Shown here piece after piece: positions 29,290 through 37,965 of a stretch of 64,000 nt of DNA. The DNA lies in the IMG/VR virus record IMGVR_UViG_3300036715_001290, positions 62,001-126,000 of that record, one strand, 5' to 3'. Position 1 is the stretch's first letter. Each line of letters opens with the position of its first letter. A program made the position numbers and the translations under genes. The notes beneath the pieces were generated by a model. It worked only from the letters and a program-made list of their open reading frames with translations, was not told where the DNA came from and made no database searches. Source of the DNA: a virus.

Positions 29290-29726
29290 TTGATAAACCT
29301 TGGGGTAGTGAAGAACTCTTATCATTAAATGATAAGTATTGTATGAAATTATTAAAGATGAATCCTGATGAAAGATGTTCATTACAATATCATCAACATA
29401 AACATGAAACTGTATATTGTATTAGTGGTATATTAATTGTATCACATGTACCTAACTTTGATGCAAATGATCTTAACAATACCATTACTATGTGGAATGA
29501 TGTTTTAAGTGGTAAGTTAAATAAAATTGTTGAATTATACCCAGGTGATTATATTGTTATTCCAGTTGGTATGATTCATCAAATGATAGTACCTGCTGAC
29601 CAACAACAAGCAACACAATATCTTGAAGCATCTACACCTGAGCTTGATGATGTAATTCGTTTGAAAGATGCTTATGGTAGAATTACTGATGATTTATTTA
29701 TTCCTTATTCAAATGAAAGAATTTAA
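29274..29726 (+). CDS. Cupin, mannose-6-phosphate isomerase type II-like
   Basis: 150 residues. It starts DKPWGSEELL, then LQYHQHKHETVYCISGILIV with the metal-binding H-x-H-x-x-E arrangement, and GDYIVIPVGMIHQM as the second cupin motif. This matches the C-terminal isomerase domain of ManC/type II PMI as a free-standing protein. It would isomerise or epimerise a sugar phosphate for activation by the next gene's product. Confidence 0.75.
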   Translation: MENKVIDKPWGSEELLSLNDKYCMKLLKMNPDERCSLQYHQHKHETVYCISGILIVSHVPNFDANDLNNTITMWNDVLSGKLNKIVELYPGDYIVIPVGMIHQMIVPADQQQATQYLEASTPELDDVIRLKDAYGRITDDLFIPYSNERI

Positions 29727-29727
29727 T

Positions 29728-31470
29728 ATGAAATTTGAACACAAAGAACCTGTACGTTTGAATGTATTAATACCTTGTGCAGGTATAGGTAGTAGATTAT
29801 TAGATGAATCAAAAGCTATTAATAAAACATTAGTAACCGTTGGTTGTAAACCTGTATTATCACATATCATAGATACGTTAGAGTATACTCATACAAAAAT
29901 TACATATATTTTTGTGTTAGGATATAAAGGTGATTTAGTAAAACAATTTGTAGAAACTGTTTATCCAAATATTAATGCAAAGTTTGTATGGGTAAATAAA
30001 TATGAAGGAGAAGGTTCTGGATTAGGTGCATCAATTTTGGCAGCTAAATCAATATTACAAATACCATTAAATAATAGTAAAGGTGATGCAATATCACAAC
30101 CATTTTTATTTATTCCTAATGATGGTATATTTGATGAAAATGTTTTATCTTCAATAGTATCAAATGATCATTCATTTAGTTCACATGCGGTACTTGCATC
30201 ATATAATGTAATATTTACAGCGGCTGAACCTATCAATAATAAAAATAACCAATATAGAACAATTACCGATAAGCGTGGTTATGTTACAAATGTTGGACCA
30301 AAATCTGATACATTAGGAAAACCATATACCGGTATTTGTTATATTAAGGATGCATCTGTGTTTTGGTCATATATGGACAAATCAAAACAATGTATTGAAA
30401 CTGGTGAAGTTTATGCTATTAAAAAAATGATTAATGATTCAAACATAAAATTCTGTAAAAAGGAAATTGAATGGTATGACACTGGTAATCCTGAATCTTT
30501 ATTAAATGCAAGAGAGAAATTTGCAATTAAAGATGCAAATATATTACCTAAAGATGGTGAAGCAATTTGGTTTCCAGATCCTACACCGCTTGGTAAAGAA
30601 GAAGTTGTAAAATTTCATTTAGATACTGATTTTATTTCAAATAGAGTTAAGAGATCTAAATTGTTTGAAGATACTAATATGATACCAAAAATTAAAAGAT
30701 CTTCTGCTAATTTTTATGTATATGATAAAATAAAAGGTAAAGTATTTTCAGAAAAATTAAACTTATCAAATTTCAAAAAGTTAATATATAATTTAGATTC
30801 TTTTTGGAAAAATCCTTATGGGTTTACAATAAAATCTAAATGTAATGAAGCATTAAAAGATTTTTATAAAAATAAAACATATGATAGAGTTGACCAATTT
30901 TTCAATAGACATGAAATATTTGATGGTATTGATATTATTAATGGTGAAACTGTAGGTCCTATAAAAGAATTATTGGACAATGTTGATTGGAAATCATTTT
31001 ATGATAATAAAGTAATTGGAAATTTCCACGGAGATTTACATTTTGAAAATATTATTATGACTGAAGATAATGGATTTTATCTAATTGATATGAGACAAAA
31101 ATTCTCAGATATAACTGCTAATATCGATGTTACATCGGCAATGCTAGGTGATATCACATATGACTTAGCTAAGTTAAAACATGGTATGATTATAGGTCAT
31201 CATATGGTTGTTACTAATGGATTTGAAATAACAATTAATAAAAATACAGTCGACTTTTTTTACAAAAGAGACAGTCGATTAGTTGAAATTGAAAATGCAT
31301 TTGATAATTATATATTAAACAACTACGGTAAACAAATGTTAATTAATGTAAATATATTAACTGCATTAATATATCTTAACATTGCAACATTACACCACAA
31401 TCCTTATAGTTTATTCTTATTTTATTTAGGCAAATATATGCTGCATCAGTTGATGAATAATGCTTCTTGA
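29728..31470 (+). CDS. Two-domain sugar nucleotidyltransferase / phosphotransferase
   Basis: 580 residues from the ATG at 29728; an in-frame ATG at 29668 overlapping the cupin gene was not used. The N-terminal domain begins NVLIPCAGIGSRL, the G-x-G-x-R loop of nucleotidyltransferases, with EGSGLGASILAAK and FIPNDGI downstream. The C-terminal domain has NFHGDLHFENII (HGDxxxxN catalytic loop) and LIDMR, as in aminoglycoside/choline-type kinases. One chain could phosphorylate a sugar and convert it to a nucleotide sugar. It fits between the cupin and the KdsC-like phosphatase. Confidence 0.75.
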   Translation: MKFEHKEPVRLNVLIPCAGIGSRLLDESKAINKTLVTVGCKPVLSHIIDTLEYTHTKITYIFVLGYKGDLVKQFVETVYPNINAKFVWVNKYEGEGSGLGASILAAKSILQIPLNNSKGDAISQPFLFIPNDGIFDENVLSSIVSNDHSFSSHAVLASYNVIFTAAEPINNKNNQYRTITDKRGYVTNVGPKSDTLGKPYTGICYIKDASVFWSYMDKSKQCIETGEVYAIKKMINDSNIKFCKKEIEWYDTGNPESLLNAREKFAIKDANILPKDGEAIWFPDPTPLGKEEVVKFHLDTDFISNRVKRSKLFEDTNMIPKIKRSSANFYVYDKIKGKVFSEKLNLSNFKKLIYNLDSFWKNPYGFTIKSKCNEALKDFYKNKTYDRVDQFFNRHEIFDGIDIINGETVGPIKELLDNVDWKSFYDNKVIGNFHGDLHFENIIMTEDNGFYLIDMRQKFSDITANIDVTSAMLGDITYDLAKLKHGMIIGHHMVVTNGFEITINKNTVDFFYKRDSRLVEIENAFDNYILNNYGKQMLINVNILTALIYLNIATLHHNPYSLFLFYLGKYMLHQLMNNAS

Positions 31471-32326
31471 TTATTGGAATTTAGGTCAAGGTTTAACCAA
31501 ACCAATAAAATTAGAAGATTTTAAGATGACGTCTTCTATAAGAAAAAGATATGCAACTACATTTATAAATAAAGATTATTTTGAATTAATAACAAAAGAA
31601 AGTATTGAAAAAATGACAGAACAAAAAAACAATGATAATATGAATGCAACTTCGGTTAATGCTAGCAATGTTGTATATGTTGATAATAAAAATTATGATA
31701 TGAAAGATAATATAAAAATAGATATAAAGGAAGTTGATTATAGATCGCGAGCTACATTTGATTTTTTCAAATGTCGTAAAGTTAAATCTCCATCAATAGG
31801 TACCCGTGGTTCAGCAGGTATTGATTTTTATGTACCTGAATTTACAGAAGATTTCAAACAATATGTAAAAGAACATAATACCGATAGGAATTATATTTTT
31901 CATGAAAAAGGTGATGGTGGTAATATTGTATTTTTTGAAGAAGGTGTTAATATGGATTTTAATGCAGAAGATGCAATATGTCTAAAACCACATTCTTCAA
32001 TTGTTATACCAACAGGTATTCATGTATTATTTCCAGAATCATTAGTTTTGGTTGCATTTAATAAAAGTGGTATTTCAACTAAAAAGAAATTAGTTACTGG
32101 TGCTTGTGTTTGTGATTCTGATTATCGCGGTGAAATTCATTTCAATATGATTAATACATCTAATACTTATCAGTTAATTAGACCTAATGAAAAATTGTTA
32201 CAATTTGTTTTATTGCAATATTTTGTTCCGGATTTTGCGGAAGCCAATTCATATGATGAATTATATTGTAATTTGAAACAAACTAGATTTGGTGGATTTG
32301 GTTCAACCAATGAGGAATCAAAATAA
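31460..32326 (+). CDS. dUTPase with a long N-terminal extension
   Basis: 288 residues. All five trimeric dUTPase motifs are present in order: AGIDFY (about 115-120), FNKSGIS (near 196), DSDYRGEIH (near 218), EKLLQFVLLQY (near 243) and RFGGFGST at the C-terminus. The first 100 residues are an unusual extension rich in Asn and Lys; internal ATGs make its true length uncertain. dUTPase keeps dUTP out of DNA and supplies dUMP to the thymidylate-synthase-like enzyme at 36373. It overlaps the preceding gene by 11 nt. Confidence 0.8.
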   Translation: MLLDYWNLGQGLTKPIKLEDFKMTSSIRKRYATTFINKDYFELITKESIEKMTEQKNNDNMNATSVNASNVVYVDNKNYDMKDNIKIDIKEVDYRSRATFDFFKCRKVKSPSIGTRGSAGIDFYVPEFTEDFKQYVKEHNTDRNYIFHEKGDGGNIVFFEEGVNMDFNAEDAICLKPHSSIVIPTGIHVLFPESLVLVAFNKSGISTKKKLVTGACVCDSDYRGEIHFNMINTSNTYQLIRPNEKLLQFVLLQYFVPDFAEANSYDELYCNLKQTRFGGFGSTNEESK

Positions 32327-32344
32327 AGCACTGACACTGCTATC

Positions 32345-32367
32345 AATATCATAAAAGATATGATATT
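32345..32367 (+). terminator. AT-rich hairpin between dUTPase and kinase genes
   Basis: AATATCAT (32345-32352) pairs with ATGATATT (32360-32367) around a 7-nt loop, in a 101-nt gap. It has no U-tract; weak support for termination. Confidence 0.3.
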
Positions 32368-32427
32368 ATCAAAAACGGTAATTTTTAGTAAAAATAAAAT
32401 TGAAAAAATAGAAAGATATTGTGAATT

Positions 32428-33027
32428 ATGATAATCATTGTAGAAGGTCAAGACAGAGTGGGTAAGACGACCCAAATAGAATTACTACGAAATAGTTATG
32501 TACATTCATCACCTGTTGTAAAATATTCAAAAATAAAACCAAAATATAAACATAATCCTGAACATATATTTGAAAAATCAAAATTATTATATGAAGAAAT
32601 GTTTAATATGATATTTGATTCTGCTGCTGATGAAAGAGATCTTATATTAGATAGAGCTCATCTTGGTGAGTATGTATATTCAAAAAGATATCGTTCATAT
32701 TCAGGTAAATATGTTTTTGATTTAGAAAAACAATTTGTTAATGATGTTGATTTATGGGTAGATAATATATATCTTATAATATTAATTAATTCGGATCTTG
32801 AAGAATTGTATAAAAGAGATGATTGTCTTTCTCATAGTAATGCAATTGAGGCTATGGCAACTGATAAGATTAGATTTATGAAAGCATATAAAAAATCAAC
32901 AATTCCAAATAAATGTATTATTGATTGTAACGGATTAACATCTGATGTTGTACATAAAAAAATATTAGAGTTCTTAAAGCTTAAACCTATAGTTGAAGAA
33001 AAAATGTCAGATTATGAATACGAATAA
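32428..33027 (+). CDS. Thymidylate kinase-like nucleoside monophosphate kinase
   Basis: 199 residues. P-loop VEGQDRVGKTTQ (5-16), a DRAHLGEYVYSKRYR stretch near 72-86 corresponding to the DRY/DRS box of TMP kinases, and a lid-like region RDDCLSHSN. It would phosphorylate dTMP or a modified dNMP made by the neighbouring genes. It overlaps the HAD phosphatase gene by 14 nt. Confidence 0.75.
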   Translation: MIIIVEGQDRVGKTTQIELLRNSYVHSSPVVKYSKIKPKYKHNPEHIFEKSKLLYEEMFNMIFDSAADERDLILDRAHLGEYVYSKRYRSYSGKYVFDLEKQFVNDVDLWVDNIYLIILINSDLEELYKRDDCLSHSNAIEAMATDKIRFMKAYKKSTIPNKCIIDCNGLTSDVVHKKILEFLKLKPIVEEKMSDYEYE

Positions 33028-33568
33028 TATAAAAACATTAGTATTAGATGTTGATGGTGTATTTACTGATGGTACATTTACATATTCAGCTGAAGGTAAA
33101 ATACAAAAAGTATTTGGACCTGATGATACCGATGCAATGAAAATAGCATCTAAGTTTTTTACTATACATATATTTTCTGCGGATCATCGTGGGTTTGATA
33201 TTACTAAGAAACGTTTTGATGATGTTGGATTTGGTAATTGTTTATTCAATGTACAAGGTGGAGCTAATAGAGCTAGATATTTAATAAAACATTATGGTGA
33301 TTTATCATCCGTTGCTTATGTAGGTGATTCATTCTCAGATTTACCTGCATTATCAGTTGTTGGATATCCATTTATGATGGACTGTCTAAAAAATGATATT
33401 AAGAGTTCCCTACATGATATAAAAGAAAATATGTCTTGGTTTTATAATGCTCCCTCATTATTTCCAAAAACATTAATTGGTGGACAAAGAGCAGTCTCAA
33501 AGATTATCAATGAAATATTGGTACATCAGTATGATACGTCACTATACGACGAAATAATGAATAATTAG
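33014..33568 (+). CDS. HAD phosphatase, KdsC-like
   Basis: 184 residues from the ATG at 33014 (an in-frame ATG at 32993 would lengthen it by 7). LVLDVDGVFTDGTFTY is the HAD motif I typical of KdsC (KDO-8-phosphate phosphatase). SADHRGFD is the motif II region and YVGDSFSDLPAL motif III. It acts on sugar phosphates and belongs functionally with the aldolase, cupin and nucleotidyltransferase genes upstream. Ends in TAG. Confidence 0.8.
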   Translation: MNTNNIKTLVLDVDGVFTDGTFTYSAEGKIQKVFGPDDTDAMKIASKFFTIHIFSADHRGFDITKKRFDDVGFGNCLFNVQGGANRARYLIKHYGDLSSVAYVGDSFSDLPALSVVGYPFMMDCLKNDIKSSLHDIKENMSWFYNAPSLFPKTLIGGQRAVSKIINEILVHQYDTSLYDEIMNN

Positions 33569-33626
33569 AAGCCCGTGGAAGCGTTCTAATGACATCGAAT
33601 TAACGGACCGAACAAATATACGGTCC
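33564..33626 (+). other. Two hairpins between the HAD and glucosyltransferase genes
   Basis: ATTAGAA (33564-33570) pairs with TTCTAAT (33584-33590), and GGACCG (33605-33610) pairs with CGGTCC (33621-33626), followed by ATTTATTA. They may form a terminator or processing site before the glucosyltransferase gene. Confidence 0.4.
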
Positions 33627-33651
33627 ATTTATTACACAAAATATAACAAAA

Positions 33652-34965
33652 ATGAATATTGCAATAGGAAAAATAGGTAAAAGTATAATATTTGATTCCA
33701 CCAAGTGGGGTTTAATAGGTGGCGATGAAATGGCACCAATATTATATTCATTCTTAGCTGAGAAATATCCACAACATAAATTTTACATATTAGGTCAAAC
33801 TGATATAGATTATGTTAGACCAAAGGCAGCTTTAGGAAAACATCAAACATCAAGGGCTGGAAAAACATATACTTTTGAATATCCAAAATTACCTGATAAT
33901 TTAATTAGTGTAGAATCTATGATTGATAAAAGTGTATTACCAACTGCTAAAGAACGCGCCGCTGGAGATCCAACAAATGATCCTGCATTTCAACATAGAT
34001 TACAATATAGATTAATTGCCGATAAGTTAATGGAAATTCCTATTGATTTTGGTATTTTTGTAATGGGACCAACCGGTGCAGTTAATATTCCATGTAGGTC
34101 AAAAATTATTGGTTCAGAAAGAATTGCTATAACATTACAAATGTTTGCAAATTATGCAGGTCCTATATTTGAGTACTTAAACATGTCAGGTATACCTTGG
34201 TTTCATTTAAGTGAAGACCCAAGATATTTACCACCAACATGTAGAGATCTTTTTAATATTGAGAAATTTTCATTAAGTCAAATTAATGGTAAATTTCAAA
34301 CTAAAAGATATCAAGATTATGAACACCAAACAAAATTCATAACCAAAGATGTTGAATATATTTATTCAATGATAGAGACTATATTCTTAATTAAAGAAAA
34401 GAAAATTGACTTTAGGAATATGAATAAGACTGGTGGTTTTATCATGGGTATTAATGAAGGTGGTAAACGTGGTGAAATAATTGAACAATGGTTATTAAGA
34501 TATAATAAAGATATTCAAATTTTTGGTAAATGGGAAGAGTCTTGGCATAAGAAATATCCTAATAATTTTAAAGAAGTTCGTATTGCACCTGGGTATACTG
34601 ATAAATATGGTTTTAAGGAAAATGCATCTGATGAATTTTTGAATGCAAAGTATACATTAATCATAGGTATGAAAAATCCAAAATTTGTAACTCAAAAGTT
34701 TTGGAAAATGATTCATATGGGTATAATACCTTTCTTTCATCCTGACTATGATATAGATAGAATATTCAAAGTACCTACGTTTTTAAGAGTACGTACTCCA
34801 AAACAAATGTGGGAAAGAATTGCCGAATTAGAAAATAACGAAACACTTTATAGAGAAATTCTAAGTCAATTATATGATATGTTAGATGATTCTTTATTTA
34901 ATGGTGAACAAATAAACAAAGTAATAAATGAATCAGTTGTAAAATTGATTGGAAAGTCTTTATAA
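33652..34965 (+). CDS. T4 beta-glucosyltransferase-like DNA glycosyltransferase
   Basis: 437 residues (T4 beta-GT has 351). The C-terminal half lines up with T4 beta-GT: GINEGGKRGEIIEQWL (from about 265) against its GSFRSGQRESKMVEFL, then IQIFGKWEES, TLIIGMKNPKFVTQKFW (about 336) against the ALIIGDKNYNDNFITLRVW region, and a final LYREILSQLYDML against LRKEMLSIQHDIL. T4 beta-GT glucosylates hydroxymethylcytosine in DNA to block restriction. The neighbours are a C5-methyltransferase, a thymidylate-synthase/hydroxymethylase relative and dCMP deaminase, which fits DNA hypermodification. The base and sugar used are unknown. Confidence 0.7.
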   Translation: MNIAIGKIGKSIIFDSTKWGLIGGDEMAPILYSFLAEKYPQHKFYILGQTDIDYVRPKAALGKHQTSRAGKTYTFEYPKLPDNLISVESMIDKSVLPTAKERAAGDPTNDPAFQHRLQYRLIADKLMEIPIDFGIFVMGPTGAVNIPCRSKIIGSERIAITLQMFANYAGPIFEYLNMSGIPWFHLSEDPRYLPPTCRDLFNIEKFSLSQINGKFQTKRYQDYEHQTKFITKDVEYIYSMIETIFLIKEKKIDFRNMNKTGGFIMGINEGGKRGEIIEQWLLRYNKDIQIFGKWEESWHKKYPNNFKEVRIAPGYTDKYGFKENASDEFLNAKYTLIIGMKNPKFVTQKFWKMIHMGIIPFFHPDYDIDRIFKVPTFLRVRTPKQMWERIAELENNETLYREILSQLYDMLDDSLFNGEQINKVINESVVKLIGKSL

Positions 34966-36164
34966 TGAATAAGAAAATAAAATTTGCAACTATCGTGCCT
35001 TTAATTGGTGGTATGACAATAGGTAATATTAAAGCAGTAGGACATAATCCAGAGTTTTTAATATCATGGGATGCATTCAGTAAAAATGATGGTCATCTTA
35101 AAAATTATTTACCAGATGTACCATTTTATATTATAGGTGAAAATGATAGTAATATAAAGACTAAGCACCCTAAAATTGATTTTGTATCTGCTGTATGTCC
35201 ATGTGCAGGTTTATCCATGTTAAATTCAAGTCGTGGTAAAAATGAAAAAAGTAGAGGTGCAGATGCTATACAAAATGAATGGCTTTATAAATCGGCTGAT
35301 TATGTTTTAGATAATATCAAACCTAAAGTATTTTTTGGTGAGAACGCACCTGCATTGTTTGATAGTAAAGCAGGTCTTGGAGTACAATCAAAATTAATTG
35401 AAATTGCAAAAAAATATAATTATAGTTTTTCTGTATATAAAACAAATACAGTATTACATGGAGTTCCACAAAGACGTCCTCGTGCATTTTATTTCTTCTG
35501 GGAAACTGGTATACCTGTATTTGAGTGGTTCAACGAACCAATATCAGATGTTGCAACATTCTTAAAGGATAATATTAATGAGAAATATACAAACGTATTT
35601 CCATTTGCACATGATGTAAAAGATACATATTTCTATCAATTCTTAAAACATTTACATGGTGATAATTTTAGACAAATTGTAAAGGATGTAATGAATGATA
35701 AAGAATCTATTACATTCTGGGAATATATAATTAAAATAAATAAAGTTGCGGACTTTATTGACTTTGTGAAAAAAAATGATTATTTTAATAAATCGGTTGT
35801 ATTAAAAAAATCCATCCGAGCAAAAGAAAAACTTGATAATGGTTTTGGTATTTGGACTGATAATATTATATTGATTAATAAATCAACCCCAGCTATGATT
35901 AGCAGAAATACAAACATGGTTCATCCTACTGAAGATAGATATTTTACAGTATCTGAATATATGGCTCTTATGGGTATGCCTCATGATTTTGAATTTTTTG
36001 AAGATAAAGTTAATATTCAAATACTTGGACAAAATGTTCCAGTAAAAACTGCATCTGATATGACATCTCAAGTTGTTAAATATATTAATGGTGAATTAAA
36101 ACCAACAAAGTATACTTATATGAGACAAAATAATTGTACACAAAAATTAACATTTGACAAATGA
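34965..36164 (+). CDS. C5-cytosine DNA methyltransferase-like enzyme, variant motifs
   Basis: 399 residues. Catalytic motif IV is AVCPCAGLS (Cys80), where canonical enzymes have PCQ. Motif VI is GENAP (126-129, usually ENV), motif VIII GVPQRRPRAF (166-175), motif IX is visible as HPTEDRYFTVSEYMALMGMP, and motif X as ILGQNVPVK. The order is that of C5-methyltransferases, with altered residues at motifs IV and VI. It overlaps the glucosyltransferase stop by 1 nt (TAATG), suggesting a joint role in modifying pyrimidines. Whether it adds methyl or another one-carbon group cannot be read here. Confidence 0.75.
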   Translation: MNKKIKFATIVPLIGGMTIGNIKAVGHNPEFLISWDAFSKNDGHLKNYLPDVPFYIIGENDSNIKTKHPKIDFVSAVCPCAGLSMLNSSRGKNEKSRGADAIQNEWLYKSADYVLDNIKPKVFFGENAPALFDSKAGLGVQSKLIEIAKKYNYSFSVYKTNTVLHGVPQRRPRAFYFFWETGIPVFEWFNEPISDVATFLKDNINEKYTNVFPFAHDVKDTYFYQFLKHLHGDNFRQIVKDVMNDKESITFWEYIIKINKVADFIDFVKKNDYFNKSVVLKKSIRAKEKLDNGFGIWTDNIILINKSTPAMISRNTNMVHPTEDRYFTVSEYMALMGMPHDFEFFEDKVNIQILGQNVPVKTASDMTSQVVKYINGELKPTKYTYMRQNNCTQKLTFDK

Positions 36165-36376
36165 AATTTGAATTAGTTAAAGCAGATATCTTGCATATGG
36201 TATTAGGTTGTGATCCTTCATTTATAGAGGATCACACTTATATGCAATATGGACATTACATTAGTGCACATGGTACTTTAATATGGTCATGGTATGAAGC
36301 ATTATTAACATTATTAACGGAAGAAGAATTGTTAGATTTATATAATAGATGTACAAAGGATAAAATTAAAAGATGA
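36161..36376 (+). CDS. Small hypothetical protein
   Basis: 71 residues, overlapping both neighbours by 4 nt (ATGA each side), so it is tightly coupled in translation to the methyltransferase and hydroxymethylase-like genes. It has Trp/Tyr-rich central residues (HYISAHGTLIWSWYEALLTL) and an acidic helix. No family recognised. Confidence 0.6.
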   Translation: MKFELVKADILHMVLGCDPSFIEDHTYMQYGHYISAHGTLIWSWYEALLTLLTEEELLDLYNRCTKDKIKR

Positions 36377-37122
36377 ATGTTTTTAAAGAAAATTGGTTAA
36401 AAGCAAATTCAAATGAACAAAGACTAATAGAAACAATTATAGACTTTAAATTAAAAATTGATACAAATGATATAGTTATTGATAAGTCAGGAGTAAAGAC
36501 AGTTGAGATATTAAATTATAATGTTGTTTTAAGTCCAAACCAACCTGAACTAAATTTCTTTGATATAAGAAAAACTCCAACTAAATATGTTAATGATGAA
36601 ATAGATTGGTATTTAACAAAGGATATGAAAGTACCTGATGTAATATTAAAGAAAGCTCCAGTTTGGAGAACTGTAATGTCTAAACAAGGTTTAGTAAATT
36701 CAAATTATGGATATCTGGTTTATTCTGATGGTAATTATAAACAATATGAACATGTACTTAATGAATTAAAAAATAATTCATTTTCTCGTAGAGCAATGTT
36801 AGTTTATATAAGACCATCTATTTGGGAAGAATATAATCAAGATGGTAAAAATGATTTTATTTGTACATTAGGTTCACAATATTTTATTAGAGATAATGAA
36901 TTTATTAGTATTGTTAATATGAGGTCAAATGATTTTATATTTGGTTTCTTTAATGATTTTGCTTGGCAATGTTTTGTTACTAAATGTTTATATGAAGATC
37001 TGTTAGTTACATATCCTAATCTTAAATTAGGAAAATTATATTGGAACGCGAATACTATGCACGTTTATGAACGTCATTTTGATATGATTAATAACATTTA
37101 TAATACATATTATCATGGATAA
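36373..37122 (+). CDS. Thymidylate synthase / dNMP hydroxymethylase family enzyme
   Basis: 249 residues, close to T4 dCMP hydroxymethylase gp42 (246). Family marks are VNSNYGYLVYS (substrate loop, near 108-118), SRRAMLVYIRP (138-148), Cys164 in DFICTLGSQYF at the catalytic position, RSND (184-187) and FFND (192-195). The Asn194 position is Asn in dUMP enzymes and Asp in dCMP hydroxymethylase, so dUMP is slightly favoured, but the alignment is by eye. The product would be dTMP or a 5-hydroxymethyl pyrimidine. It overlaps dCMP deaminase by 8 nt. Confidence 0.7.
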   Translation: MNVFKENWLKANSNEQRLIETIIDFKLKIDTNDIVIDKSGVKTVEILNYNVVLSPNQPELNFFDIRKTPTKYVNDEIDWYLTKDMKVPDVILKKAPVWRTVMSKQGLVNSNYGYLVYSDGNYKQYEHVLNELKNNSFSRRAMLVYIRPSIWEEYNQDGKNDFICTLGSQYFIRDNEFISIVNMRSNDFIFGFFNDFAWQCFVTKCLYEDLLVTYPNLKLGKLYWNANTMHVYERHFDMINNIYNTYYHG

Positions 37123-37516
37123 GTTCGATAAATTATATTTGGATATTGCTAAAACATTAGCATGTATGTCACATTCTACACGAGCTAAAGTAGGTGCACT
37201 TATTGTAAAAGATAGGTGCATTATTGCTGAAGGTTGGAACGGCACACCAAGTGGTTGGAATAATACATGTGAAGATGAAAATAATGTTACATTACCTGAA
37301 GTTATTCATGCTGAGTGTAATGCAATTTTAAAGTGTGCAAGATTAGGTAATTCCGTTGAAGGTGCAACATTATATGTTACATTATCACCTTGTTTTGAAT
37401 GTTCAAAAATGATAGTACAATCAGGAATTAAGTCAGTATACTATTTTGAAGAATATAGAGATACAAAACCATTATTATTTTTAAGAAAAAATAATATTAG
37501 CGTTAATACAATATAA
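37115..37516 (+). CDS. dCMP deaminase
   Basis: 133 residues. The zinc and catalytic motifs HAECNAI (65-71) and PCFECSKMI (92-100) are intact. The N-terminal TRAKVGALIVK is typical of the family. It makes dUMP from dCMP to feed the synthase encoded just upstream. Its stop codon abuts the 3' end of the only recognised minus-strand gene. Confidence 0.9.
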   Translation: MDKFDKLYLDIAKTLACMSHSTRAKVGALIVKDRCIIAEGWNGTPSGWNNTCEDENNVTLPEVIHAECNAILKCARLGNSVEGATLYVTLSPCFECSKMIVQSGIKSVYYFEEYRDTKPLLFLRKNNISVNTI

Positions 37517-37903
37517 TTATAATTCTTCTACTTTACCTGTTAATTCAATATTTTGGATTGGTTTCCAATTGGTTAGCATGTTACTCATTACTGGTTTTCC
37601 ACCATTAGATTTATTTACAGCAATTGTAATATGTTTAATTTGATTTTTGCTTGGAACATCAGTAACAACCTTTACAGCTATTACTTTGTTATTCGATGCA
37701 ATTTCGGTAGCGATTAATTTAACTATCTTTGATTTTAATTGTTTATACTTTAGGTTACCTAAATTAATAGTCATATGATGAGCATAAATTACCCAATCGT
37801 TAGGAATTTCAATACTTCTTAACAATTTATTATGAGATACCCTGTCTAAAACAACGGCACTGTATGATACATTATATTCTTTTAATAGTGTTATTAATTT
37901 CAT
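37517..37903 (-). CDS. 2H phosphoesterase, Acb1-like, with shared N-terminal tag
   Basis: 128 residues on the minus strand, convergent with dCMP deaminase and divergent from the nuclease gene at 37966. Two H-x-T motifs stand at H43-M-T45 (in AHHMTINLG) and H91-I-T93 (in IKHITIAV), the paired catalytic signature of 2H phosphoesterases. Length, the two H-x-T sites and the SAVVLDRVSHNKLL start of the domain resemble T4 57B/Acb1, which degrades the cyclic nucleotides of CBASS immunity. The first nine residues MKLITLLKE match the tag of the proteins at 19135 and 19536, suggesting packaging in the capsid and delivery with the DNA. Family and substrate are inferred from motifs. Confidence 0.65.
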   Translation of the reverse strand: MKLITLLKEYNVSYSAVVLDRVSHNKLLRSIEIPNDWVIYAHHMTINLGNLKYKQLKSKIVKLIATEIASNNKVIAVKVVTDVPSKNQIKHITIAVNKSNGGKPVMSNMLTNWKPIQNIELTGKVEEL

Positions 37904-37936
37904 GTTAATAAATATTATTAAATTGAATATTCACAT

Positions 37937-37950
37937 TATATTTATAAATA
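37937..37950. promoter_or_regulatory. Symmetric TATATTTATAAATA in a divergent intergenic gap
   Basis: The 62-nt gap between the minus-strand gene (start 37903) and the plus-strand gene (start 37966) holds TATATTTATAAATA. Both strands contain TATAAATA, the T4 late-promoter core, and the plus strand also has TATATTTAT. It may drive both genes. Confidence 0.4.
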
Positions 37951-37965
37951 AAACAAACTACAAAA

